Positions 1-10,434 of a stretch of 64,000 nucleotides of DNA are shown here, piece by piece. The position numbers and the translations under genes are program-made. Numbering within the stretch: position 1 is the stretch's first letter; each line of letters starts with the position of its first letter. The notes under the pieces were generated by a model. The model saw only the letters and a list, made by a program, of their open reading frames with translations, searched no databases and was not told where the DNA came from. The stretch comes from Lepidodermella squamata (Eukaryota > Gastrotricha): the NCBI GenBank assembly GCA_047495785.1, contig JBLDXI010000004.1, positions 124,001 through 188,000 on the forward strand. Reading direction: 5' to 3'.

Positions 1-181
1 TAATTTTTTCAAATGTTAAATCGACTTTTGGGAATTGAGGAAAGTTCAAATTTCCTAAATCTGTGGAATTAAATTATACAATCTAAATTTCAAAAATTGG
101 AATTTTCAAGACTTTGAATCGAATTGAAGTCAAAATAGGAGGAAATTTGTAGAAAATTGAATGGAATATTGTATCCATTAG

Positions 182-788
182 GAAAGCTGGTATTAAGCAC
201 GTTATCTGGTCGACCCTAGATGATACCTCCAAATTTATCCCACTGAGCGATGACCGCATGCCAACGCTGTTCGGAAAGTACAAGGTGCCTCATTTCGAGA
301 CGAAAGCCTCCTGCGACCACCTCTTCGCGGACCAGCCTGTGACCTACATGATGACGCCGTTTTTCTGGGACAACTTCTACAACGGCAACGTCCCAATCCA
401 CCGCGGCCCGGATTGCAAACTGTCGACTTCAATACCCGGAGGGCAGATCACCATGCCTGGGTTAGCCGTCGACGATATCGGCCGATGTGCCTGGATCGGC
501 AAGAGAATCGCGATTTCCAGTGAATTTTTGACATTTCCGGAGTACCTTGAAAAAGTTTCGAAAAATGTCGGGGAAGAAGTCGCCTATCGCCCTGTTCCGT
601 TTGATGTTTTCCGAAAATTCCCATTCCCTGGCGCGGCTGATCTCGGGAATATGTTCCAGGTCTGGCATGATTTTCCGGATAAAGTTGGGTCGATTCGAGA
701 CCCGGAAGGGTCGAAAAAACTAAACCCCAGAATGATGAATTTCGATCAATTTCTGGAGAAATACGGCAAGCTGATCAAAATTAATTGA
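182..788 (+). CDS. NmrA-like family protein, 3' terminal exon (5' end outside window)
   Basis: NmrA-like proteins are NAD(P)-binding Rossmann proteins related to short-chain dehydrogenases but usually without a catalytic tyrosine; animal members (NMRAL1/HSCARG type) act as redox sensors in the cytoplasm. The exon opens after an acceptor ending at 181 and is open to TGA at 786-788. The translation starts with KAGIKHVIWSTLDD, the conserved strand after the Rossmann core, and continues with GQITMPGLAVDDIG, FPGAADLGNMF and a C-terminal MMNFDQFLEKYGK, all typical of the C-terminal half of NMRAL1-like proteins. The GxxGxxG dinucleotide-binding N-terminus is missing and must lie upstream of the window. 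AATAAA at about 966 is a likely poly(A) signal. The family call rests on remembered motifs. Confidence 0.8.
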
Positions 789-1295
789 TAAACGAAAAAT
801 CAGCCCATGTGACATTCAGAAAAGTTCTTGATTTTTTTCTAATATTAATAGCTCAAGTAGATTACATTTTAGCGCAGCCTGTAAATTTTCGGAATGTTTC
901 CTAATTTTTCAAATTTTCATTTAAAGTCGAATGAGCAATCGAATATGTTCTGCCGATAAAGCAATCAATAAAACATGACTGATACCTAACATCAAACTAG
1001 TATTTTTCCAATATGAGAGGTTATCCGCACCTCTGAGTTTGTCCTACTTTCTATTCTGTTGGACTTTGATAACTCGAATCAATTATCGATCTCAACAAGT
1101 GACTGTTTCTGGGAGCGTGACCAACATCGAAAAATAGCACGAGCCTTGAGGTGTTGCTATTTTCAGATTTTCGAAAAACAAGCTAGAAAAAGCCACGTGC
1201 TGGTGTTTTTTCTGAATTGCTCATCTCGAATTTATTGTTTTGAATTATATTATACATTCATTTTAAATTCTCAATTTTTCTCATTTGAAAGCAAA
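789..1295. other. Intergenic: 3' UTR of the NmrA-like gene and 5' region of lectin A
   Basis: This holds the poly(A) signal near 966 and the upstream region of lectin gene A. The reading frame is open for about 80 codons before the chosen ATG, but that stretch looks like untranslated leader. I see nothing else. Confidence 0.5.
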
Positions 1296-4200
1296 ATGCG
1301 GCAATTATTTGTAACAATGATGTTTTGCTTGGCGGCCGTTAAAGTGGCGCTTGGCGGCGAGTGGGCTCGCTGCGTCTCGCAATTCGATGACAAATTCGCT
1401 GATTGCCGCGAACTGCCGACCGGCTGCCAGCTATTGAGCGAATATCAAGTTAGTTCCAGCCTAATTGAAAGCCTATTTGACTTCCTTTATTATCGCGAAG
1501 GTTGGAAGCAGCATTTCTGATCAAACCAGTTGTCTAAGAGCGGTTTGATGTTTTATTAATTTCAGCTTTTATTCAGCCATCTTCAGGGTCTGACAACAAG
1601 TAAGGAAATCAACAATCAAGTTTCGAGACTAATATTAAAACAAGTTTACCAATTTTGTCACCAATCGTTTTTTCGTGTAATTATCAAAAATTAATCAAAA
1701 GAATCAAAAACAGAAATCATGATCTATTAAAATAAATAAATTGTATGAGTAATTATTTGGATTATTTGGATTAGGCGACTGGTTTTTCATTTTTGAGTCA
1801 TAATTATGATATCGCTTTTCCATCAAATCCTACGACTAAAAATTTTATTAATTTGTTCCAATTTTCCATGTTTTTTTTAATAGACTGCGAGAATGTGCTA
1901 CAGATACGATACTTTCATAGCAACATGTCGGCCAGGAATACCGGGATGCGGCAAAACCACCGAAGTCATGGTGAGTTCCTCATGTTCGAAATTGAAAACA
2001 AATCCGCTTGTTCCAAATTTTGTACCTATAAGTCTTGGTTAATCGTGTATAATCGCGTTTTTGTTTATATTTTGACAAATTCAAGGTCAGCGGATCTTAC
2101 AACGGTGCATTGCCGTTCAGAACAAATCAAGCGGCTTGTGTCAACGACTTCAGCTCGTTCGCGGTTGAAAAATCTCTGCTTTCATAAGCGAATGTAAACG
2201 ATTTCTATTCACAGAATCGAAAATTCGACTCGTGCGTTGATCAACAGATCGTCACTTGTGTGCCTAGCGAAATTTCTTGCCCTAGCGGGGTGAGTGACGA
2301 AATTTTTCGAAATTTTATCTCATTTCTCGAATAATTTAGGGGAAAAACGCTACTGGATTCCCGAGCTTGGACGCATGCTTGAAGTCATTCACCAGTACGG
2401 CAATTTTGTTTACCAAATTATTCCAATTTATCATCGAAAAATCAAACTTATTGAGCATAATTTAAGCCATAGATACATATACAACTCAACCCTCGATATA
2501 ATGCTTCTGATATCTATTTCCTAGACCAAGTCGCTGACTCTGTTAAGCCACACATCCGCTGCTTCAACGCTGTCACTCGGGAATTCACTGCCTGCCGATT
2601 GAGCACCACGCGCTGCATCGCCAATGAAACCGGAGATTTTTCCAGTGGCGTCTACCGCAACAAAGCCAACTGCTTGTCATGGGTATGTTTATATTTTTGA
2701 CATTTTTCATTCGAATATCAAAGCCTGCCTAAAGTAACCTTAATACATCATAGATTTTAAATTTTTCGATCTAAAGATGACTTTTTTCGCAGTATGCTTC
2801 TCAATGCGATACGCCAAGCGGCAAGAAGTGCTACAACACTTGTCCGGCCGGTTCAACTACGGTGAGTAGCAAATTCAGCCTTGTGTTATCCGTTTCTATT
2901 GAATTTATGACAAAGGTTAAAACGTACTCGAACTCGAAGAAATTCTCCGATAACTACGCAACTTGTTTGAACGACTTGAAATCAGCTGTGTCAAACAAGT
3001 CCTACTTTATGTCCTCGTCAGCAGCAGGTGGTTTCAAAGCTCAAAAGCGGCAATGCAGGAGTGATGGTGGCCGTCTGGCTACGATGTCAACGCTAGCTGA
3101 TCTCGCAGCGGCTACGCAAGTCGTGAATGCCACGGCCTTTGTCTTCGTCGGATTGCTTGCTGATTTCACGTGGGAAGATGGCAGCCGTGTCGAATTCGGC
3201 TCATTTTGGGCCGATGGCCCGCAAAGCGCAGGTCCATGTAAGTCACTGTCCACATAACCCATAACCTCAATATTTGGTTTTATAGCCGGGAGCCGGGATT
3301 AAAAAGTTCCAAATTCAAGAATGAAACATTGCTGTACCCTCCCTGAACGAGTTGTTCAACAGCATTGATCCGACTCGGCCCAGTACTCAGGGGGTTAAAG
3401 GTTAAATTGACCAATTTGAGCCGGAAATTTGCATATCATAAGAGGGCAGCCTTGACTATTATTTACTGTGGACTATTATTTACTATTTGGGCTCAGCTAG
3501 TAATTTTCCGTCTGGAATGGGATATGGAAAATGGGGTATCTGAATTCATTCTTTCGGTGGAAAAATTCGGGTGCTTTTTTTCGCTGCAAATGAATTTAAA
3601 TACATTTGGAATTAGATTGCTCCCAGGGCCTTATTTGAATTTGGCCTTATTGTGAGACCCCAGGCCCCCGGGGTCTCACAGGGTAAAAGGCCGATTTCCA
3701 TCACTCCTATTAGGGTGATGTTTTCCGGGGCAGCGATGTTGCATTAACGTTCCTGTGAAATCTTATTTCATTCAATTTACAAGTACTAAGTACAAGTTCC
3801 ATCCGGGTTTTTTGTGGCTATGAAGATAGGACTCTACAGTACCCCCGTAATCCCTGTACATCGCATGCTGATGCAGTCTTATATATTTTATATTTGTATG
3901 ATATAACATGAGTAGGAATCTATATTTGAGTGAAGCACGAAATATAGATCGAGTAAAACGAATGAAACCAGTGAAATCGAGGCGGAACGAGCCGGCAGGC
4001 GAGTGGAGACGAGATTTCACGAGGTGAATGAGTTTTACGAGATCTATACGAGCGCTTCACGAAAATATAGATTTCTACGAATGTTGTATCGTAAAATATT
4101 ACACTGTGTCTATATTTTTCGCACCGCAAAATAATAAAAAATAAAAAATCCATTTTAAAATTTCATCGAAAAATGGCTTTCTATTCATTCTCGCTCATTT

Positions 4201-5960
4201 TTCTCATTCGTTCGAATTTCGTCTCGTTTTGAAAGTCGATTTTCTATCTGACCGGAATTCTGCTCGAATTTCACGAACAAATGCTCCCAGAGTTCTGCTC
4301 CAATTGGCAAAGCTGCTGCAATTGAAGCCGAATGGTTCGATAACCCATCAACTCTGAAACCCGGTTCCTTCGAAATTAATAACGTTCCATGCGCCTTTAC
4401 AATCCGAAGAAACTGGTTCGATTTGAACGACACGTTTGGTTTCGATGAAAGAAGGTCGACAGCAGTTCGTCGGAATTTCATCTCCGGTTGAAAATGGCTC
4501 AGTTTCGGACTAGCGCGTCGCAACGGTATTTGGTACGTCGATGTTTTCAACGTGATCGAACCGGAACTGTCGCTGGCAGAGTGCTCCAAGTTCAATCAAG
4601 TTTCAACGTGGTGATTTCTGCGAATTGGGGTCAAAATGCTGTCCGATTTTCTGGATTTTCTGCTCAGTGTTCCGGGCGCGTTTTATCGATCTATGGAGGC
4701 GACTTGCCGACCGTACTTGACCGTACCGTAATCGCTGCGAATTCATGCACAGCGGGGACGAAATGCTGCCCGATTTTCCGGAGTTTGCTGAGAAATTCTG
4801 GTTCCTACGGCCAATTTTTGCAGCCCGCCTGCCAAGCTGTCCCCGTCTAAATAATTCTCAAAATTGAATTTCTCCATGTTCTTTCATACTAAATTGCGTT
4901 GCGAAAACTATATCCCTGTGTTTTTCCGTTAGAATTAGCTGTTTCAAGACCTCAGAAGTATTGGGCTTGGAAATGGGCATCCATATTCAAAATATAGATT
5001 TTCCGGGTCAAAAATATAGATACACCTGAATCTATAAGTATTTCAGATATAGATCAGAAATATAGTTCATATTCAAATCTATATTTGAAATATGAAAAAA
5101 TATAGATTTGTCTTTCAAGGTTAAATATATAGACACAGTGTTATATTTGTATGGTATGACATGAGTAAAACGTTTATAACTGTACAGAGCCGCCCGAGAT
5201 TTACGAGTTCAGATATGAACGATTTACGAATGTTATACCGTAAAATATCGAATTGTCAAAGCTACTCGACCTATTCATTCGAATTTCTGGGGACAATTCT
5301 ATATTTTATGATATTTGCATGTAAATCTTTAATATTGTTCCTGTTATTCTTTCTGATTCTAAGGTGCCTCGATGTTCAAGCCTCCTGTGATAATTGATTT
5401 TAATTGCAATTCCGTTGCGTTCGCTCTCTGTGGAAATGTAAGTATAAGTATATGCTAGAATCCGATCGAAGGGTGCAACATATTTTCACTGGAACCTTTC
5501 CGCTTATTTGCGCTCTGCCTATACCTCAATACAATGTTTTCGTATGCATTTTTACAATAGACATCAACCAGCATCGAAAGAATCAGCACGAGCGTGAAGC
5601 GAGACGAACAGGTAATTAATTGCGCAAAGGTCGGTAAAACGCTGGCCACGATCAAAGATGAGGCGACATTCGACGCTGCCTCGACGGCTATGACTAATTT
5701 GCCGCATTACATCGGGGCGAAACGGCGCGACCTGGATACCTACTTTTGGATAACAGGCGAGCCATTCAACAGGGCACTGTTTAATTTAACTGGCACTCCA
5801 GCCGATTCCGAGCACTGTGAGTGGCACATTGTCCAAAGCTTAAGTATATGAGAAATGTTAATTGATAATCCGTATAGGTGTTGTTCTTTACAATGGTGCT
5901 CTTCAGCGATCTAGATGCTCAATGCCAGGTGGATATGCCGCCCTGTGCGAGCATTTATAA
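1296..5960 (+). CDS. Lectin A: secreted cysteine-rich protein with two C-type-lectin-like domains
   Basis: Ten exons (1296-1448, 1884-1970, 2086-2163, 2215-2289, 2340-2394, 2525-2682, 2793-2861, 2916-3237, 5364-5437, 5561-5816) plus 5878-5960 join without a break to 469 aa. The first ~21 residues are a signal peptide, so the product is probably secreted. Residues 22-225 are short cysteine modules shared with the paralogues F and G (RCVSQF..FADC, ARMCYRY, KPHIRCF..FTAC). Residues ~250-357 form a CTLD (CRSDGGRLATMST, VGLLADFTWEDGS, then CASMFKPP and FALCG); ~380-469 form a second, shorter one (CAKVGKTLATIKDE, FWITGE, ending YAALCEHL). Both CTLDs have an intron at the same place, after the first base of a conserved Cys codon. 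EPN/QPD and WND calcium-sugar motifs are absent, so classical carbohydrate binding is doubtful. The 2.1-kb intron 8 holds repeats. AATAAA follows at 6069 and 6110. Confidence 0.85.
3652..3679. repeat. Perfect GC-rich hairpin inside intron 8 of lectin A
   Basis: GTGAGACCCC and its exact reverse complement GGGGTCTCAC are separated by an 8-base GC-rich loop, in otherwise AT-rich intron sequence. It may be a remnant of a repeat end. Confidence 0.7.
3889..5248. repeat. Two tandem palindromic modules split by an inserted TIR element
   Basis: Module 1 (about 3889-4098) starts TATTTGTATGATATAACATG and ends with an imperfect reverse complement of it. Module 2 (about 5143-5248) starts TATTTGTATGGTATGACATG and ends likewise (ACGAATGTTATACCGTAAAA). 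Between them lies the separate element at 4102-5140. Everything is inside intron 8 of lectin A, between the two halves of its first CTLD. Confidence 0.65.
4102..5140. mobile_element. 1.04-kb non-coding element with inverted ends and a TTA duplication
   Basis: The left end reads CACTGTGTCTATAT and the right end is its reverse complement, ATATAGACACAGTG. TTA stands immediately outside both ends (4099-4101 and 5141-5143). A 3-bp TTA/TAA duplication is typical of PIF/Harbinger-type elements, but no transposase is visible, so the class is an inference. The interior carries loose repeats around TTCTGCTC and GCTGTCCGATTTTC. ORFs of 120-136 codons on both strands inside it have no recognisable features. 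Confidence 0.55.
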
Positions 5961-6629
5961 ACCTGACAGCCAAAGTTATTTTCGAAGCAACTTCGTGAAA
6001 CCTGGATGCACTTCTATCAAAAGCCTCCACAGATTGAACTAAGACAAGCTGATGGCTTATTTATCATGAATAAAACAACTCACCACTTCTGACACCACTT
6101 CTTGTTTAATAAAATCATGACTCACTGATAGGGCATACACACACAAGCAAATTAGAGTTGCCTGAGCTCAAATCAAGGCGGGTGAAAAGATCATTCAAAG
6201 CGTTGTGCAATCTGGAGGAAAAAACAAATGATTAATCGTCCAAAATAAGCGATTTCTAACGGGAGGAAGATTCATTGTTACAGGTTTCGAGCTTATTCAG
6301 CCACATTTAACATAGCAGCTTTTGTGGCGAAGTTCATCATCAACCAATGCTTTCTATAAACAAAAGCAATTATAATAGATATTCCTTTTTCAATTATTTG
6401 GATTCACTTCGTTTGCGAAACAGCCAGTCAAAATCTTTGCGTCGACAGCCGGAGAATACCGTGAACACGCCGCGGTAAGACTCGCTGTAGCATGCTATAT
6501 TAATCTGCCAATTTTCCGTTACATTTGCCCAGTTGAAACGTAGAATGTAACCTTACCATTTCGTATTCATGTTGACTGGTGAGACAATTGCGATAGCGAA
6601 ATATACGATTTTTTCCGCACTTACTGCCG

Positions 6630-6732
6630 GATAGTGCCGAATTAGTGCCAAATCAGTGCCAAATCAGTGCCAAAAAGGTGCTGAATCAGTGCCAAATTGG
6701 TACCAAGTCAGTGCCGAATCGGTGCCGAATGA
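6630..6732. repeat. Degenerate minirepeat based on AGTGCCAAATC
   Basis: About nine imperfect 11-12-bp units of the form AGTGCCAAATC / GGTGCCGAATC stand head to tail. Related GTGCCGAA units recur at about 7740-8010 and 49850-49880. Confidence 0.65.
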
Positions 6733-7123
6733 GAAACAAGACATTTTTAATTGAAATTGACTCTAATTGAGGCGATATTTTTATTCGAACATTTAAGAGA
6801 ACACAGAACCACGAAATGGATGAGAAGAGCCCGAAATTACTGATGAATCATCGGGGATGATTGCTGTTTGGGGTACTTCCAAAAATAACCGGCGCCTCAT
6901 TATTAATCATTTTCCTGCGACTAAATATACAAATATTTTGTGAAAAATATTAATTTAAAAAAATGAATATTGTAATATCTATTTAAAAATTATTTAAAAA
7001 AAAATATTTTTTCTCGAGGTCAGGCGCGAAAATTAATTGCCACGCCGGCAGAGTTGCCAGTGCAGGTTAAGCGGCTTTTCCAAACTTTGCCATCGGCTAT
7101 CAGTTTCGTTGAGCAGTAAGTGG

Positions 7124-7580
7124 ATGTCTAAATCGAATGTCTCCAACGCAGAATCACGCGCTGAACAAGAATATGTGGTTAGTTTTTTGATTGCAAACGA
7201 CTTGAGAGATTGGCGAAGCTGGAACCGCCAAAATTCAGGTTTTTTTTGGTTGCCCCCAAAGTTTGAGATCACTCAGATCTTCTGTTTTGTTGTCAGTAGA
7301 TGTCTAAATCGAATGTCTCCAACGCAGAATCACGCGCTGAACAAGAATATGTGGTTAGTTTTTTGATTGCAAACGACTTGAGAGATTGGCGAAGCTGGAA
7401 CCGCCAAAATTCAGGTTTTTTTTGGTTGCCCCCAAAGTTTGAGATCACTCAGATCTTCTGTTTTGTTGTCAGTAGATGTCTAAATCGAATGTCTCCAACG
7501 CAGAATCACGCGCTGAACAAGAATATGTGGTTAGTTTTTTGATTGCAGACGACTTGAGAGATTGGCGAGGCTGGAACCGC
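7124..7580. repeat. 176-bp tandem repeat, about 2.6 copies
   Basis: ATGTCTAAATCGAATGTCTC recurs at 7124, 7300 and 7476, a spacing of exactly 176 bp. The first two units are almost identical; the third is cut short after about 100 bp and has a few changes. Each unit includes a CAGTAGATG acceptor-like site and a short ORF with an internal stop before the next unit, so it may be a multiplied exon plus intron piece. The protein (SNVSNAESRAEQEYVVSFLI) is not recognisable. Confidence 0.85.
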
Positions 7581-7739
7581 TAGAACCGCAGTATGCAAAG
7601 CATGAGTTGATTGCGCCACTAAACAATATGACGACAATATGATGTTTTTGCTCGATATATGTTCAAAATACATGTTTTTGAAGCATTTTTTGCAAAATAA
7701 AATGGTTTTATGTCACTCTCATGAATGTAAAAAATAGCT

Positions 7740-8010
7740 TTTCGGGCGGAACTCCGTGCCGAACGTGCGGAAGGGCCTTGCCGAACGTACGGAAAGGTCT
7801 AGCCGTACGTGCGGATTGAGGGTGCCGAATGCCTCGAAAATTGTGCCGAAAGTGCGGAATTGATGTGCCGAAAGGGCGGAACAAGTTTGCCGAACGTCGT
7901 GCGGAATCGTTGCGAAATCGGTGCAGAACGGGTGTCAGAAGTGCCCAATAAATATGCCGAAAATCGGTGCAGAATGGTGCCGAATTTGGTGCCGGAAAAT
8001 CCGAAATGCC
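7740..8010. repeat. Degenerate GTGCCGAA(N)GTGCGGAA minirepeat
   Basis: About fifteen loosely conserved GCCGAA/GTGCGGAA units of 15-20 bp run through this stretch. They keep both frames open for ~80-107 codons, which explains the ORFs there without a gene. Confidence 0.6.
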
Positions 8011-8896
8011 GCTATAGATCAGTTGGTCCAAACAAAGCTATGAGTTTGAGGTGAGTTGAATTAAAAAAAAATAACCGAGAGATCTTGAAAACGTCACGTT
8101 GCGTTTGAAAGGGGCCGCTATCGAAATGATTAAATGACTTTCAAATAATAATAATAATAATAAAAACTTAGCGGCCCCTCAGATACGGCACACATGGCAG
8201 ATACAGGGCTGCAAAACCTGCGAAATTTCCCGCTAGCTTCGACCCATTTCAGCACATTATTTTGCAATTTACTGTCATTTGTCGAACATTTCCCGCGCCA
8301 TTTTTGCATGTTTTGCAGGCATGTTAGATAGTAGTCGCGTTTTACTCTGTCAGCATCTTTAAACTGCGTTGCTGATTATTAAAAAAGGCGATTTTAATTA
8401 GACAATCGGACAAATAAAATCAAATTTTACTGGAATATTTAATCATCGACCAAAAGAGAGACCGCTATGTAGATTTCCTTCATCCTTACAATACATGGCA
8501 GCTATTAAGGACAAAAATTATCAGCCCTAGAAAATCAAGAAAAATTGCTACAAATCGTCATGGACACGAGAAATAGTGTAAAGTCCAATTTTTCACGAAA
8601 ATGAGTTATTGAGAGCTAATTAGTATATTCGATACGCCCGATCTCGTGGTGAAATCCGTTTTTTAAGATTCGTTCTAGAACATGGTGTATAAAGTCCCAC
8701 CGGCAAATTTACTTTGATCTTTCATTGTCCTCTAATTCAATTAGCGCTCGCACACGTTGCATAATGAGCACAAGCTGTTGCATGAAACAATGAAAAATGT
8801 TTTATTTTCATTTTTTCGCTGTCTAAAGTTTACTAAAATGTGTTGCCCTCGCTTTCAGGTGAAATATTTATGAATTAATAATAATATATAATATAC

Positions 8897-9945
8897 GGAA
8901 GACAAGAAGGGTATATGGGTTTATAATCGCCTGGTGATTTGAAACCCATATAACCTGAATGGCTTCCGTATATGTGTGTTATCCGGGTCGTATCGTAAAA
9001 TTTTCAGGGTTACTATCATTGTATGGTACGCTCTCGCTGAATTTATATTGATTTGATTTGAAATTAAAAGATCCAACTTAAAAAAATCATGAAATTTGTT
9101 TCTTGCTCATTTTTTTCTCGCATTCTTCATTTTGCGAGTTTTTGGTTCGGTTTTCACATCGAATTTCCCGCATTTCTGGCACGCCAAACAAATTGCTGGT
9201 GCTGAATCTTGTAATCGGGCTCTCGCACCGAGATTCTGCTCGATTGGCTTCGGATGGCTATCAATGCGATCACTCGGTTTGCGGAGCTGCTTCTAAATCG
9301 ACGAAGAACACGATCGACGAAATCTTGAACGAATAGCCGCAATGTGTCAGGGTTTCAGCAAACGCGCAACAAGAACTGCTCAAATTCGTCTACTTCGCTC
9401 GATCTTCTAGCTTTCACTGTCACAAGCGATGCCGTGCTGCGATTTCTGGAATCCAATGCTGCCCGAGCTCTCTCTGATTTAACGGAAAGCTGGCCGATTG
9501 TTTCTTGATTTCCGCGACATGCTGGACCAATTCTGCCCAAATTTCGCCAATTACTGCCCGAATTCCGCCATTTTCTGGACGAGTTCTGCCCGATTTTCCC
9601 GAGCTCTTGGCTAAGTGCTGTTCGATTGGGGTGAATGCTGCCCGATTCGATACCTGGCGTGTGCAATTTCTCCCAAAATTATGCCAAATTTCTCGTGATT
9701 CTTAATAAAATCGTTTTCGAGTGTTGCTTGAACTTTTTTGGGTTTCTCTTGTGTGTTTGACAAGTGGGGTTTTTCGTGATATTTTCTGGACAAGCGGGCA
9801 TTTTTTGATATTTTTATATCAAAAAATCCCTGCCTGTTTGGAAAATATCAAAAAATCCCTGCTTGGAAGAAGGTTTTATGAGTTTATAATTCGGCCATTA
9901 AGAAGGCATATTTTACGATACGATCCGGATAACCTATAATGACCG
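8897..9945. repeat. Pair of palindromic modules around ~0.9 kb
   Basis: TTATCCGGGTCGTATCGTAA (8979-) and its near reverse complement TTTTACGATACGATCCGGAT (9911-) face each other. Upstream of each lies a related block, GGTATATGGGTTTATAATCG at about 8910 and TTTTATGAGTTTATAATTCG at about 9871. The left module also contains a hairpin (ATATGGGTTT / AAACCCATAT). The interior at 9500-9660 has repeated CTGCCCGA units like those in 4102-5140, so the two regions may belong to one element family. Confidence 0.5.
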
Positions 9946-10270
9946 CCGTAAAAAGTTAGCCTAAAGGATGACCGGAGTGCCCATCAAAAATTCCCAATCG
10001 ACTTGTAGATAACGTTTTGTTGTTTTTCTCCAAAAGTGGTTTTGTGAACTTTAGACATTTTCTCGCGCGCATGACGAAATGTGAAAATTTCAGGCCACGA
10101 GGGCAGACCCAGTTTCCACGTCTGAGCAAAATATCGTCATTTCCTCCCTCCCGGTGTAGGACGCCATTCACCGGCAATCAAGATATGGCTACTCAGCACG
10201 CAAAGCCTGGGAACTATGGTTCGACCATCAACCATGGGAATAGTTTACTCATAAGCATTGTGATGATGTC

Positions 10271-10426
10271 CAGTGTAGAAAGTACGGTTCGGATGCGTTC
10301 GGATCATCCGAACCTAAAATTTGGGAAAATGAAATTTTTGTGCCGAAGTGTAAGGGTCCCCCCTGTGGATTTGTCACCCAAGGCGCCGAAATCCGTACCT
10401 TTGCCGTCTTCCTACTTTCTACACTG
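10271..10426. mobile_element. 156-bp hAT-type MITE with perfect 8-bp target duplication
   Basis: The element starts CAGTGTAGAAAGTA and ends with the exact reverse complement. The 8 bases ATGATGTC stand directly outside both ends (10263-10270 and 10427-10434). An 8-bp duplication and ends beginning CAGTG are characteristic of hAT transposons. It is too short to code. Its first ~48 bases match, with few differences, the terminus at 54312, next to a decayed hAT transposase. Confidence 0.9.
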
Positions 10427-10434
10427 ATGATGTC

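Larger units (their letters stand above)
5961..10270. other. Gene-free, repeat-rich stretch
   Basis: After the 3' end of lectin A I find no gene model I can support. The stretch holds degenerate GTGCCGAA-type minirepeats, a 176-bp tandem repeat, palindromic modules (8897-9945) and AT-rich unique sequence. ORFs here are short and lack consistent splice sites or family motifs. Confidence 0.5.
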
